Shown: positions 1 to 12,944, counted from the first letter of the stretch. The stretch is DNA of 64,000 nt from Pholis gunnellus (GCA_910591455.2 OU342815.1:22738519-22802518); one strand, 5' to 3'. The notes: generated by a model from the sequence alone, not told the origin. Numbers and translations: made by a program.

Positions 1-285
1 TGCCTTTAAAGTCTGTCTTTTTATTGGGCTTTATTTCTGTATATTCTTTTATTATTTATTGTACTTAACTGTTTTAGTTCGACCTGTAAATTGAGCTTGA
101 TTTATTTAAAATGATTTATCTTTTACTCCTCAGCCTGGCTTTTTGAGCTTTATTTATTTAAAATCCTGTAAATTGATGATAGTTATGCTACTTAATTAGT
201 TAATACTCATTAATTGTTGTTTGTGTGGACGGTAAGAAAAGAGCAATCCAAATAAAGTCTGATTGATTGATTGAACAGTTTACAA
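1..285 (+). repeat. Possible non-LTR retrotransposon 3' end
   Basis: AT-rich sequence ending in an AATAAA-bearing stretch followed by a short TGATT tandem (about 255-275). Many teleost LINE 3' ends look like this, with a short terminal tandem in place of poly(A). No reading frame survives. The assignment rests only on the tail, so an ordinary gene 3' end starting left of the window is also possible. Confidence 0.35.
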
Positions 286-299
286 ACCAGCCTGATAAA

Positions 300-3220
300 C
301 TGGATTATTAACTTTCTCGCAAAAGCACTTACCAGCTTTAAACCAGTATCACTGGCTGTAGGTCCAGGCCTGTTAAAACCACATCATTACACGTACAGCA
401 GCCGCGTGCAGCTGGAAACACAGAGCTTAACTCACTGTTAAGATAAACACGTTCATGCCAAATAGTTTCATTAAACCACTTCCTCCTCCTTCTGTGTCGA
501 CGTGTGTAATTTAATTTAATTTGCAGGAAACAAACGACTGACGGAAGAGCTGATAATACACAAAAAAAATAAAAACGGCACAAGCACTTCATACATTTAT
601 CAATGTGTGATTACGGTCCTCCGGCAGCTCCTCTCCGAAGAGTCCGGTCATTTCCTCCGGCAGCGTCAAAGACACGCCACCAGATACTCTCAGTGCGTTT
701 TAATTAAAAGTGTCAGACGTTCAGCAGAAAGGTGCTGGATCACTAAAAACACAGGAGAACGCAGACGGGTTCTGTGATTCGACGAAGCTCGAGTGAATAT
801 GTTGACGTGTGGGATCGTTTTTTAAGAAATGCGTAATGGCTGGAGAGCGACTGCGACAGACCCAATTACACGGGACGGGACTGCTGAATTAGCGAGTGCT
901 TTTCTGACAGTTAAAAATAAATAGTTAGTTCATGAACATCCTCAGAGGCGGCGGCCATGTTTCCTCGCTCTGCGCCGGGCCTCTACCGTGCGGCGCGGGA
1001 GCAGCTCTAATGGTTTTAGCCGACACCAGAGTGAGTGAATCTAGAGGCCGAGGAGAACAGAGAGGCACATTAGAAGTCACTTCCTGTTTCCTGGAGCCCG
1101 GGGGGGGGCTGACATGACTGATACCAGTCAATAACGGGACCACGGGTGAGGGACGATGGGGGTTTCTTTCATGATGATAGACGCTCGAGATGTTTTCATA
1201 CCGACTTAGATTCCTGAGCACCAATCAGATACCAGTGAATCCTGCAGATTTCAGCACCAACTTGTTGTTCACAATGTCGCATTATCGGGGAAACAATAGT
1301 GTGCACGACCGTGTTTAAGCTCAGGTGTGTAGCACTAGTTTGCACATGCTCAGTAATGACCAGGCAGGACGTACGGCTCAGGTAGCATGCAGGTGTTGTT
1401 CACGTGTAGCGTAGATGAGCCGATGATTGATTTGATCGCGTCAATATCGGTATTGACACAACTCTACAAGAAGCAAGACTTTAAGAGACTGAGAACAAAT
1501 TTCAGTAGACAAACAAAACCACAGAATGCCTCTCTTGCTTCAGCAACACCACATTTGCAGGATTTCATAAGTTAATTTAAGACGACAAAACATTCAGAAC
1601 CACTTCTGGCCCTGATTACAGTGAACTGAATTTAGAAAACATAATTTAAGACATGCTACTCCCCCCACGATGTGCAGACATTCAGCTGTGGTTCATTTTG
1701 ATTATAACGAAGACAAATGCTCAGTTTTTCTAGCTGCGTGTTGAAAGTGTGAGGTATTTGAAGACTTTTACTTTTGGATCCTACATTTCCCAAAATGCAA
1801 CTGGACTTTCCCCGACTTGGTGTCTCTCAATGAAAAATAGTCTGCTGTGAAAAACAATGTGTCTACTGTCACATTCATTCATATCATTTCTAAAATAATA
1901 TTTCATTTTATGAGCAGACATTAACAGCAAATCTTAACCTCTAGTGACGAGATTTTAAAAAGCGCAAACACACACACACACACACACAAATGTCGCACTT
2001 CATCTTTGTGTCAGTCCGTTGAGGTTCGGCGACTTTTTAAAAAACACATTTTCCAGCGCAGAGAACGCGTCTTGTTTGACGCACATCACACCTCGGGAGC
2101 ATTGTGAGCGCGCTGGTGTTTTGCGCTCACGTTTGGAGAACATTTTTTAGCAAATGAAAAGCAACACTTCATTTGTGATGTTATTGCTGGTAATGAAGCA
2201 CTGCTGTGATGCTTTTCAAACCCCCCCCCCCCCCCCCCCCCCTCCTCTCGTCGCACACCTCTCCGGCCTCTCCAGAGACGTCGCCTTAACAAAACACAGG
2301 CTGTGAACGCGCATACTGTGTTACAGCTCGTACATCAACCCGCAGGAGAAAAACGGTGCTTTTGGGCAGACGGTTGAGGTTTTTTTTTAACTGCACCGTA
2401 ATGAAAGAACGGCTCAATAATTAGCAGCGTTGTTGTACTGAAACACACTGGTTATTCTTACGCGTGCCGGGGGGACTCGTTGTTTGACTTAACACCCCAT
2501 TTGCTTCTCCGAGGCAGCGAGAGGAAAACTCTCAGCTGAGTTATGAGCACCTTTAGAAAGAAAAGAGTGCTACTGAGGATATGATGTCAGGTAACAGACG
2601 AGGAAAGGAAACTGCAGCGAATGAACTCAAGATAGACGAGGAGGAGAGTCACAAATGAAAGCTGCCACAGATTAATTATAGGCCATAAAAAAAGAAATTC
2701 CTTAATAACAAATAAAACAATTTTGTGGTTTTCTAAAACCTAAATAATCGATGCATCATGTTGAATTCATGCGATGACATGTTTGACAATTGTTTTCATC
2801 GAGAAACACATTTTGCTTTAACTTGTGCAGCTCGGCTTCAGCTTCTGATTTCCTCCATTTCCCAGAATGCCCTTCCCCCAGGGATTGGGGCGTAACCATG
2901 TTATCTTTCATCTGTTCTCTAAGGAAGGAAAAACCTTCACTCTTTGCTGTTTTAAGTCTCAGAAAAACTCTTTCTGCTGTCGCGGCTTTAAATACCAAAA
3001 CGTCCTGCTACAACTCAACCAGTGTTCTCTGCATATAGTTCAGAAGAGACCGGAATAGACCCAAAAATGATCCTTCTTCCTCCCCAGAAGAAATGAAAAA
3101 GATGATTGAATTCTTTCACTCAGCTGCTGACGGTCGACTCCACAGAAAAGCAACACTTTATAGAATTAAACCAGCAGTTTATAGAATTATATTCATATTT
3201 ATCGTTCAGAACAACGCGTT
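300..3220. other. Non-coding stretch, no gene seen
   Basis: No open frame here looks like a conserved protein. The stretch holds a short CA tract (about 1968-1988), a run of 22 C at 2221-2242, and a moderately CpG-rich patch at about 600-1020. I see nothing else. Confidence 0.6.
2221..2242. repeat. Poly(C) run, 22 nt
   Basis: Uninterrupted homopolymer of C. Its length is likely to vary between individuals and to be error-prone in assembly. Confidence 0.9.
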
Positions 3221-3224
3221 TCAT

Positions 3225-3492
3225 CTTGTGGCCTCTGGTTCTGCAGAGCGAAGCCGATGTCTTAAAAGCTGCATTCTCTCTAGTGTCCACCAGGGGGCGA
3301 CTCCTCTGGTTGTATAGAAGTCTATGAGAAAATGACTACTTCTCTCTTGATTTATTACCTCAGTAAACATTGTAAACATGAGTTTATGGTCTCAATCTCT
3401 AGTTTCAAGTCTTCTTCAATACAGCGTGATGTTCATTTAGTAAATGATGGTCCATTTAGAGTCAAACAGACCATAAAGCAGAGGATGCTTTA
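3225..3492 (+). repeat. Element A copy 1 (CTCF-motif repeat)
   Basis: Truncated copy of the dispersed repeat that recurs near 22.6, 23.7, 30.2, 44.2, 50.6 and 56.2 kb. It runs from the CTCF-like core (3287-3301, + strand) through the shared segments reading 'GAGTTTATGGTCTCAATC' and 'CATGATGTTCATTTAG' type sequence, and stops at 'GGATGCTTTAG'. The distal third, present in the 30.2-kb copy, is missing. Confidence 0.85.
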
Positions 3493-3700
3493 GTTGTGCT
3501 TCCATTATTTGCTTTGGTTTTAGAGCTGGACCATAACAACTTGATTTTTCTCTCTTGTGTTTTACACAAAGTGTAAATGAACGGCAGCATTATAAATTGC
3601 TTGATACTGGGAGCAGTTACGTTGCATTTCTACATTATAATTTTAACACAAACTATGATCTAACGTTAACCAGGTAGTAAGTAAGTAGGTTGAGTAACAT

Positions 3701-4050
3701 GTACCTCTGAGATGTAGTACAGTAAAAAGTACAATATTTACCTGTGAGATGTAGTACAGTAAAAAGTACTATTATGTACCTCTGAGATGTAGTACAGTAA
3801 AAAGTACAATATGTACCTGTGAGATGTAGTACAGTAAAAAGTACGATATGTACCTGTGAGATGTAGTACAGTAAAAAGTACAATATGTACCTGTGAGATG
3901 TATTACAGTAAAAAGTACGATATGTACCTGTGAGATGTAGTACAGTAAAAAGTACAATATGTACCGCTGAGATGTAGTACAGTAAAAAGTACAATATTTA
4001 CCTGTGAGGTGTAGTACAGTAAAAAGTACAATATGTACCTCTGAGATGTA
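3701..4050. repeat. 37-bp minisatellite, about 9.5 units
   Basis: Tandem units start at 3701, 3738, 3776, 3813, 3850, 3887, 3924, 3961, 3998 and 4035, with one unit 38 bp long. Each contains GAGATGTAGTACAGTAAAAA with small variants (CTG/GTG/GCTG near the unit start). The antisense open frame across it is only the repeat translated. Unit identity is high, so the array is young or homogenised. Confidence 0.95.
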
Positions 4051-4079
4051 GAGGAGAAGTAGAACTAGTAATAAAAGGA

Positions 4080-6310
4080 AACACGTGTACTGAATATATT
4101 ATATTAACAGCTGACATGCTGCTTTACAAACATCAAGTCACTACTGAACTAATTCAAATGAGTTTGTTAATTGAAATGAATAATACCTGAACGTTACATG
4201 ACGTCAGCTCGGGTTTAACGGGAGACAAACACGAGTTTAAACTAAACTGAAACTCACAAAACGTTAACCGGTAACTACATACGTTCACCTACCTTGTTTC
4301 CAGACGACAGTGATCTTTTAGGAGAACTAAACTTGTGAATGAATCGGTGGAGATGTTTGAAGCTAGTCCGCACGGGGAGCGCCATCTTGGATTGTGACGT
4401 CACACTACGGTGGCTTTGAAAGGACAAAAAACACGAGAGCTGAGTTTTGCAAATTATTTAATAGGGATAACCCCTTTGAGATGTACCATCTCGTTTTCAA
4501 GGGGGGAAGAATTCGATAAAACATTAAATACAAATACAAATAACAACAAGATAAATTAACTATAGCAAATATTACAACACAAAAATTAAAAAAATAAATA
4601 CAACTTTTTTTTTAAATGAAATAATAAGCCAAATCATGAGGTCATACTCCAGCAGAGCATGAACATGGATCATTCTTTCATAGGTTATAGAAAAGCATTA
4701 ATGTCTGTGACAGCGTTAAGCAATATAATAATAATATATAACAATAGAGATGTCATTATGCATTATGCAGTACTATATCTAAAACTGGCTACACATTGAT
4801 GAACTATGTATTAAAATGCTCTTACATGTTTTCTTTAGTGATAAAAACAAAAAACAATACAAACCTTTAAAAGGAGCCACAATGAGTGCCTATACTTTAT
4901 TTACATTAAGTACATTATAATGTGATACATTTAATTAAGCAACATATTGAATTCAGGACTTTTATTTGTAATGGCATAAATGATGGTATTTCTACTTTTA
5001 CTAGTTACATATTTAATATAATAATAAGTGTTACAAAAATCAAGAAACAGAAGAATATTACAATACATGTAAAAAAATACAGTAGAAATATGTGCAGTTA
5101 GTTTTTTAGAAGTTGTTGTCTGAAAGCGCAGATGGACACATGTGGAAAGGTTCACAGCACAAAGTGTAAAAAGAACATGCAGAGATTTAATCCCATAATG
5201 TAACGCATAGACACAGATGTGAAGACATGAATGTGATGTGAAGAGTCTCTGGGAGGCGATGAGTCAGACGGGAAGAACCTGACGTGAGCTTTTGGTCCTG
5301 ATGGACCGCAGCAGCCTCCTGCCAGAGGGGAGTGAGCAGAGATGTTGAGTCCAGTGAGGCGTCCGCCATCCACCTCTTCATGAACCAGGACTTATGAAGA
5401 CCGCAGAAACCCACACGGGGCAGGTAGGCAACCTCCGTATATAAGCAACGGGACTTCTGTAGATATTTTAGACCAAACACAAATCTTTTTCCTAAACCTA
5501 GCAAAGTATTTCAAGAGCTTTTTTTGCCAAAACCAAAATGAGTTGTTTCCTGTGAAGACGGATGTTTACTGTGAAAAGACTGTATTCATGTAACGAGTGT
5601 AAAATTGACGCATGTCGCTGGACTTTCGAGGGCAAACTCGCAAAAAGTGAGGAGTAACTTTTACTGGTAAGATTTCATAGGAACCGTTGAAGTTGAAGAA
5701 CTTCCACTCCGTCCTTGCTGAACTGAACACCAGCTGCCTGCACGGCTCTGCTTGCATGTCTGAACCCGGTGCAGCCTATATGGAAGAGGAAGATGTGCAA
5801 ATTACACCGTCTCCCCCACATGTACAGTAGGCTATAGAAATGTGTCAGACGTGCGGTTTCCTCGTCGTCTGAGGTCTCTATGTTAATTGGGTGGTGTTGT
5901 GTCTAGGCCAACTGAACTTTCCCAGGCAGGCGTGCAGCTGCAGAACCATTCCTACCATACCTCATTACAAAGTGGCGATATACACACTATAAGTATAAGT
6001 GATTATGCTCCACGCTGGGTAGAGTTACAATATGTTTGCAGGGCACGCTGGCCGCTCCTCTTGTTTCTCAGACATCTGCTCCTGATTTTTTTTTTTCTTC
6101 CTTTTCCACCTTTTGCATCTGGTTGTATTTGCAGCACAGAATACAGACTATCATTCCATATTCATTATTATTTCCTGAGGCGCTGAGGCCGAGCTCTTTG
6201 GTGTTTCACATGGCAGAGACCTGAGCCGGGACGTTCTCTCTCACGCCTGGGTGATGGGAGATCTGGTCAGGGGAGCAGAGGCCGACTGCTGGGAGATGGG
6301 TTTGTATGCA
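4080..6310. other. Non-coding, AT-rich stretch
   Basis: Very AT-rich between about 4440 and 5150 and without a supportable exon. It contains a copy of dispersed repeat B (about 5465-5690). The remaining open frames are short and unlike known proteins. Confidence 0.6.
5465..5690 (+). repeat. Dispersed repeat B, copy
   Basis: Shares an ordered series of blocks ('AACCTAGCAAAGTATTT', 'GTTTCCTGTGAAGACGGA', 'GAAAAGACTG', 'AAATTGACGCATGT', 'TGGACTTT') with stretches at about 23970-24115, 30165-30236 plus 30728-30790, and 35545-35650. Moderately diverged and non-coding. I cannot assign a family by eye. Confidence 0.5.
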
Positions 6311-6315
6311 TGCTG

Positions 6316-6361
6316 GTGTGTGTGTGTGTGTGTGTGTGTGAGTGTGTGTGTGTGTGTGTGT
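6316..6361. repeat. (GT)n microsatellite
   Basis: Dinucleotide tract with one A interruption, grading into GGGTGGGTG. Likely polymorphic. Confidence 0.95.
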
Positions 6362-6364
6362 GGG

Positions 6365-7184
6365 TGGGTGTGGGTGAGTCCTCAGCTCCTGTTTCTTGGC
6401 CACCCAGAAGAGGTTGGTCCTCCTGCTCTTCTTTTCTCTCCTGCTTCCTCCTTTCTTCAGCGTGATTCATTTAAATATTGTGTGCGTGTGAATATCATGG
6501 TCAAATATGTGAGTAGTATGTGGAGCTGGAGCTGAGTGAGGTCAGAAAAAAATGTCTGCACAACCCCGGGATACGCTGAATGTCAATGTTTCTGAACCAA
6601 ACGCATGTTTTATATATGTGATTCATATCAGCCGTGCAGAAATGCGGCTCATTTTATTTGTATTAATTAAACTTCTGCAGCATGTTGTAACTTTGCACAC
6701 TGATTGGCTTACATGATTTTTTTTTCAGGAAGTGAAATGTGGTTATGAGATTATTTCCAGTCTTTGTCTCGCCGGGACTTAAAGTGTTAAAAAAGTAAAA
6801 ACCCGTCCGTCACTCAGTTTGAAGCAGGAGAAGAAGAAACAGTGAACTCAGCAGAGCGATCTCCAGAGAGGAGCGGGAGGCCGTCAGGTGACGAGTGAAG
6901 ACTCTGTGCTTTCATCACAAACCTGCTCTCCTTTCACCATCAGGGTGATTCATTTTTCCTCCTCATCAGGCTCTCTGCACCTCCTGCTCCTCCTCTTCAT
7001 CCTGAATCCTCTTCTCGCCTCCTGCTGGATAATTGTCTCCATTGTCTTCTACCTTCTACCTCGTCCTCTGCCTCGTCCCGTGTCTTATTTTGAGGTACTT
7101 GTACTTTACTGATGGGTTTGTACTTCAGGAATTTGACTTGTAATAGAGTATTACTACATGGTGGTATTGCTACTGTTATTTAAA
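6365..7184. other. Non-coding stretch, no gene seen
   Basis: Contains a pyrimidine-rich (CTCCT-rich) segment near 6950-7080. No exon-like frame with splice signals was recognised. Confidence 0.55.
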
Positions 7185-7345
7185 GTTACTGTGAGGAACT
7201 TTTACCTGGTTCTGAACCAGTCTCAGTTTAGTCCTGATCCTCTATAGAGTTATTCTTAATGCTCGTCATCGGAGCCACCGGGTCGGAAACCAGATGAAAT
7301 CATGCAGGTTCACCAGAAACTCCTTCAGTTCACAGTCCAGCAGAG
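7185..7345 (-). repeat. Segment related to 36.37-36.62 kb (minus strand)
   Basis: Read on the minus strand, it encodes ELKEFLVNLHDF and is followed by 'CTCTATAGAGGATCAGGACT', 'GAGACTGGTTC' and 'CCTCACAGTAACTTTA'. The same blocks occur in the same order on the + strand at 36,383-36,615, where the peptide runs into a stop straight after HDL. Either a dispersed repeat or debris of a duplicated gene 3' end. I do not recognise the peptide. Confidence 0.5.
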
Positions 7346-7451
7346 ACCGGTCCACCGTGGACAGACCCAGCACCGGCTTCACCTGCAGCCTTGGACTTGC
7401 AGTCGGAGCTCCGGAGGGAGGAGGAGAGCTCAGCTCCCGGCAGCAGCAGCA

Positions 7452-7484
7452 TCTCCTCCTCCTCCTCCTCCTCCTCCTCCTCCA
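7452..7484. repeat. (CTC)n trinucleotide tract
   Basis: About 11 trinucleotide units. They produce poly-Leu or poly-Pro on the + strand and poly-Glu or poly-Arg on the - strand, which explains the long overlapping open frames here. Confidence 0.9.
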
Positions 7485-7814
7485 GGAGCAGAGCTTCTCC
7501 TCTCTGGGAGTCAACACTGACACCACGCTGCTGGAGACCCAGGACGTAGTGCTGGACCCACTGGAGGGAAGGGAGGCACGGGAGAACCAGAACCAGGACT
7601 GAGAGGGGCAGACTGTCAGACCTGCTGCAGTAACATGAGAGGTTTCTAAAGGGAGTCTACTGTAGTCCACAGAGACCAACGGAATCAACACTAAACGAAG
7701 GTTCCTCGTAGTAACTTTCAAGATCTGAGTACTTCTGCTTACTCTCCATATTTTCCTCCTCCTGCTCGTCCTTCCCTCAGTCTCTTCATCTCCTTCCCCT
7801 CTTTCTTCTCCTCC

Positions 7815-8215
7815 AATCAGACCAGCCTGGCTTTCTTACACTGGCAACCTGTAGTTTTTAGACTTGATTTAAAGATCTTACTGACAAAGCGAGAGGCTGA
7901 GCCCCGAGTCATTCATCAGCGTCGTTCCTTGTTGTTGAGGTCTAGATTCATAAATAAAGCTGATAGAAACGTTGCAGTCAGTGCTCCTAGACTTGAGTTG
8001 CAAACTCTGTCTCGTCTTTAAAATCACATTTAAACACAAACGTTTTTAGAATTTCTCTTCTGTGATTTTATTTGTTTTATGACATTTTAGCTTGTTTTAC
8101 TCTCTGTGTGTTTAGTTTCTAACTTTTGGTTTATTTCATTCTCTTTGTGTTTTATCGTAAAGCACGTTGTTTCTGCGTATTGAAAGGTACTGTATAAATA
8201 CAGTTTATTGTTATA
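7815..8215 (+). mobile_element. Non-LTR retrotransposon 3' remnant
   Basis: From 7839 the + strand reads HWQPVVFRLDLKILLTK, matching the conserved post-reverse-transcriptase region of fish LINEs (family pattern LHWLPV..R..FKILLL). It then decays through stops into an AT-rich 3' region ending in 'GTACTGTATAAATACA' (about 8190-8205), the usual 'AAAGTGCTATATAAATA' type terminus. Dead 5'-truncated copy. An L2/Rex-like clade is plausible, but I cannot assign it. Confidence 0.65.
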
Positions 8216-8424
8216 AACACATCTAATACATGTAAGTGTGTTCCTACAGAACACGTAGATGTACACACACATGCCGACTCTCTGCAGCAGAGTTTAGGAG
8301 AGATGCTGGTCGGAAAGTCCGGCTGGTGGCGACCGACACTCCACCTGTCATAATACAACCATGCAAAGCATGATGGGAAGGTGGTGGTGGGGAGGGGGGG
8401 GAGCTGCTGAGTGAGGGGCCAAAG

Positions 8425-8425
<1 letters not shown>

Positions 8426-8459
<34 letters not shown>
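8426..8459. repeat. (GT)17 microsatellite
   Basis: Uninterrupted GT tract. A GGAC-rich degenerate tetranucleotide region follows. Confidence 0.95.
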
Positions 8460-8544
8460 CTCTGGACTCTGGATCCTGATGCTGAAAGACAGGGTCTCCC
8501 CTCTGACACTGCAGGCATTTCGGAGTCCACAGGACGTCCACCAC

Positions 8545-8692
8545 CCACGTGGACGGACGGACGTACGGACAGCTACAGCAGGATGACGGACACCTTGACA
8601 AACAGAAGATGTGTTGGCTGAAGAAGACAGACAAACGAATGACGGATGGATCAGATACACGGACACACGGACGGACGGACGGACGGACAGTC
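8545..8692. repeat. Degenerate (GGAC)n tetranucleotide region
   Basis: Clusters of GGAC/GGAT units, purest at about 8660-8690, separated by related degenerate sequence. All frames stay partly open across it, and I see no gene. Confidence 0.75.
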
Positions 8693-10749
8693 AACCAGAT
8701 GTGGAGACGGAGGAGTCGACCACTTGGAAGGATAGAATTTGGCCGGAGGGATAAAAGAAATAATAAAGTCAGAGGACGTGTCAGTGATTGAATTGTCGAA
8801 ACCGACCGCACACAGCCGGCGGCGTCCCTCCCTCACCGGCCCGCTGTTCTCAGAGCGAAGCCTCGCGAAGCATAATAAACATTCAGAAAAGTATTTTGTG
8901 TAAAGCAATGTTTGCTTCCCCAGAGGAGAATCTGGATTTCATTATGTCATCATGTGACTGAGAGTGTGAGAAGCAGTGTGTGTGTATGTGTGTGTGTGTG
9001 TGCGTTTGTCATGTCAGTGCATGTGTGTGTGTGTGTGTGTGTACAGACACTACAGTGTGTGTATACTTTGGGTTTTATTTTGACGATATAACAATATGTA
9101 TTCTGCACGACGGCTTCCTTCATCGGTGTGGATTTCTTTTTCTAAAACTGATTTCTTAGTTGACTTTCTAGACAATTTAACAGATTCTATTGATGTTTAG
9201 AATCACGTTCACCAGAACTGAAGATGTTTTCTATGTTGGACTGAAACAATAAGTTCAATCGATCAACAGGAAAGTATTCCACAATGTTTGATGATCATTT
9301 AAGTCACTTATAAAGCAGAAATAACAGAAATATCAATGTGCTGCTTTTCTTCTGTTATGTTATTGAAAATGTAATATTTCAGGACTATTGACATTGCCCA
9401 CACTTTTATGACATTTTACAGATAAAATTATTAATTAAGAGATTCTCAATCTTAATGGGAATATTCCCGGTAAAATAACGGGGAATATAAAATAAATAAA
9501 AAAATATTTTAAAAAAAGGAAAATAATATCTATACATATGCTTTTATTGTCTTTTTTATTTTATAAAAAAATATTTTATTTGTGACATTGCTCTCTTTGC
9601 ACTTCTTAAACTGTGTTTTTTAAGGTGCTATATAAATAAAGTACTATTATTAGTAGTAATTCATATATATATCTCTAAAGTGAGTGTAGTGAGTGTGTGC
9701 TGTTGTATTTTTGCTCCCTGCATAAAAACACATGATGTGATTCAGAGCTGCTGAATTTGAGAGGTTGAAATATAAACTTGAATTATTCTTTAAATGTATT
9801 CATGAACATAGATGTATAGTTCCCCTGACGGTCTCTTCATGTTCATCATGCAGACGTTGTGCTTTGTGCTCACACATGAGCACCAGAAACCTCTGGCTTC
9901 TTCTCTGCTTTCTGTATTTCTCACCGTCGAGCCTGAACTCTGCATGGAACCTGAACTTTCCACCAGTTTCTAAAAGCTGCTTCCAGCCAACAGGCCCGGG
10001 CTCTTTTCTTTCCTTTCACGAGGCATCTGATTGGTGCCGCTGCCAGAGACTCAGACTGAGTGAGTCGTGTGTGTCGGAGCTGCTGATGTGATGTCACTGA
10101 CGTGTCAGAGGTCACCTGACAGCTACGACGACAGAACGTCAACAAACACGGCGGCACAAAGAGCATCTCTGTTTCCTCTCCGCTGTGATCCACATCATGA
10201 AAACACTGCAGATCTATTTCTTCTGTTTGTTACACCGTACACTATTTCAAACTTAAATATGATCACATAATAAAAATATAACTTACAGTCGTAATAAATA
10301 AAATAAGATAAAATGCTACAACATACATTTTTTTAATCCCAGGCAAGTGAATTTAGTAAGATGAAAAAAAACTAGAATACTAAGTCCAAAATGTCAAAGA
10401 TAGAGTTTTTTAAAAATAAATTTAAATCAGAAAATCAGATAAATATTTAGTAAAAGAACAAAACATCACGACGACTTAAATCCTGTACATGTCGTGTACT
10501 TTAATTAAATAGAACATTACGTAGAAAGTCTGACTTTAAATATTCATGTTTGTAAAGAAGTGGAATATAAATAAATCTATTCTTGGAAGATGTAAATTGA
10601 TTCAGAATCGAGAGTCGAGATTCTAATATGGAACAACTTTTCCAGACAAATACTAAATAAATACTAAACTCATAAATAGTCAGCAGTTGATTCATTTCAT
10701 TGTCTCTACTTCTTATTGGAGACGTCTCTGTGTCCTGTCAATCAGGTTT

Positions 10750-10750
<1 letters not shown>
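8693..10750. other. Non-coding stretch with GT tracts and a LINE tail
   Basis: Holds two interrupted GT tracts (about 8975-9043) and a retrotransposon-type 3' tail (9585-9660). No exon is supportable. Confidence 0.55.
9585..9660 (+). mobile_element. LINE-type 3' terminus fragment
   Basis: 'AGGTGCTATATAAATAAAG' followed by a short ATTATTAGTAGTA run matches the standard 3' terminus of fish L2-like retrotransposons. Only the tail remains. Confidence 0.5.

Positions 10751-10752
<2 letters not shown>

Positions 10753-10791
<39 letters not shown>
10753..10791. repeat. (GT)19 microsatellite
   Basis: Uninterrupted GT tract, probably length-polymorphic. Confidence 0.95.
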
Positions 10792-10796
<5 letters not shown>

Positions 10797-11300
10797 AGGG
10801 AGGCCGTGTGTTTCAGCACCTTGTCTCATTGGCTGTTGTAGTGTTGACAGGACAGGGGTCGGGGGGGCAGACGGGGTGAAACAGAATTACAACCGATCAA
10901 AAGGAAACTTCCCCAGCTTCTGTATGAACATCATCAATATTATCATTCATGCAATTATTACTGTTATTTTATTGAGTTTTGAATAATCGTTCAGTACGTT
11001 ACAGTTTGACTGCAGCATGTGAGCTGACAGCAGACGTGTGCTCTTCATCGTAAGAACTGGTGATAAAAGAAGGTTTCAATAAGACCGAGCCGGAGGAACG
11101 GAGACATTACTGATTGTATTAGTTACACCTGTGTTTGTAACCTGAACTCCTGTTTTATGTGAGAAACCTGGACTCTGCTCACCTTTATGTTCATTTATGA
11201 GTCTCATGTCTTCACCTTAACATAGACTTTTGACTGACAACACTCAGTCGAGAAGGTTTATGAGACCGTCAAAGTGGAGGAAGCCCAAATAAATTAGTGT

Positions 11301-11417
11301 GTCACGCTACGTCGTCACGCTACGTCGTCACGCTACGTCGTTACGCTATGTCGTCACTCTACGTTGTCACGCTACGTCGTCACGCTACGTCGTCACGCTA
11401 CGTCGTTACGCTACATC
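11301..11417. repeat. 13-bp minisatellite, 9 units
   Basis: Units of GTCACGCTACGTC start at 11301, 11314, 11327, 11340, 11353, 11366, 11379, 11392 and 11405, with C/T variants. The flank at 11418-11520 ('ACAACGTTAGCCACGTGGCA', 'TGCGTTT') resembles the flank of the GTTAC arrays at 28.0 and 61.4 kb, so this array probably belongs to the same composite repeat. Confidence 0.9.
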
Positions 11418-11559
11418 TTTACGCAAATAATTTACAACGTTAGCCACGTGGCATTGTGCGTTTCGGCAAGCATGTTGTGAGGCTCATATGAAAAGTATTT
11501 ATGTTTTGTTCTTAGAAAAAAATGGTTTTCAGACACGTACACTTTGTAGATCTACATTT

Positions 11560-11700
11560 GGACAATAAGCTTTCTCCATGAAGGTCCGTCAACTGTTGAA
11601 CACATTACCGACTGAAATTAAATTAATTCCGGATATCCAGAAGTCCTTTACAACAAAAGTTAAGCGCTGGATAAAAGCAAACCAGAGTAGAGTAAATGAC
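11560..11700 (+). mobile_element. Non-LTR retrotransposon coding remnant
   Basis: From about 11587 the + strand reads as a decayed retrotransposon polyprotein C-terminus, including TLPTEIKLIPDIQKSF followed by a lysine-rich segment. This matches the family pattern 'WN.LP..I....S...FK..LK' found after the reverse transcriptase in fish LINEs. It is about 35 codons long with no intact ORF around it. Confidence 0.6.
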
Positions 11701-11719
11701 CGTTGTGTATTGTTGGTGT

Positions 11720-12940
11720 ATTTCCATATTTGTAGAGTATTGTAGTTTTATGATATAGAAAGCTGTATATTAGTTACACTGTTCATGTAAAAACCCAACG
11801 AGGGACAAGATCTGAAAATTAGCAAAAATATAAAGTCTCTGTGCAGCACATCAGTTTCACGCCCTGAAACAAATATGAATAAGTTCAGAAAACATCTGGC
11901 GACCGGTCGGTAGTCATTTGGAGCCAAAACATCTCTTGACGTCAGATGTCATATTCTGCACATAAGACAACGTGTATTTTGTATTGTTGATCATTACAGT
12001 GCAACTCAAAGAAATGAGTCCACTCAGAGTCTCTGTCTCACACCAGTGGTGTCGTAAATGTTTCTCATGATTACAGCCACATGTCCGTGATGCCTGACGC
12101 TTCCCTCCTCCTGCAGTGATCACAGCTGAGCAACACGACATAAATGTCACAACAAAAGCTTTTCGCTCAGTCTGAATGCAGCAGTGTGAGCATTTTGCCA
12201 TGTAGAGGATACATACTTTATGACTAGTCAGTGTGTTCTTCAAAGTCCTCGTTAGCCATCTAGCATGAGGAAAGAACGCGTCAGAGAGAGAGAGCTCTGT
12301 GGAAAGAGCCGAGCTCCGAGAAAAGTGTCAAAACTGATGAAGACTGCAGAGCTGCAGCGAGCGTGTGCATCTGCATGTCTGCTGCATGTGTGTTTATTAC
12401 CCGTTTCCAGAATAACAAGAGGGATCGGGGGATGAGTGGATGCCAGTGCAGCGTGTAATCAGAGCCAGATCCTACGATCCATCAGCGCCGGGGTCCATCG
12501 GAGGAGGACTGACATCGGTAGACGGACTTTCTCCTGATTCCACCGCAGCAGAGACCCGGTCATTAGTCAGCCTGACAGCCCTCGTTTATTCCCGGCGACG
12601 TGAAAAATAATGACTGTCTCTTTTGGTATGAACCCCCCCTCTCTCTCTTACTCCCCCCCCGACCTCCCCCACCTCCCCCAAACAGCCCACAAACTAGAAG
12701 TCATGCAGACAAACTCAATCTGGATGACAGTTTATCCTTCTTATCCCTGTGGGGTGATTCCTCCGGACTGCATCGTTCTTCAAAGTCAGAGTTCTCTGGA
12801 TATTTTCCTTCTTTTATTACGATGAAGCAAAATACATGTTTGTATCTGGATACAAGATATTGGGCCACTTGCTAATATATTCCACTTGCTCACTAACAGC
12901 ACACAGATCAGGAGAGTCACCCACATTTTATTTGGTTAAT
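11720..12940. other. Non-coding stretch, no gene seen
   Basis: No exon was recognised. The segment around 12360-12600 is non-repetitive and of balanced composition, so it could be conserved non-coding sequence. Only a cross-species alignment could show that. Confidence 0.5.
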
Positions 12941-12944
12941 GTAA

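Noticed and set aside
3653..3994. 113-codon minus-strand ORF with repeated YFLLYYIS-type text
   Set aside because: Translation of the 37-bp minisatellite.
8152..8811. 219-codon minus-strand ORF
   Set aside because: Runs through a CA/GT microsatellite and GGAC tetranucleotides into a retrotransposon 3' remnant. Composition-driven.
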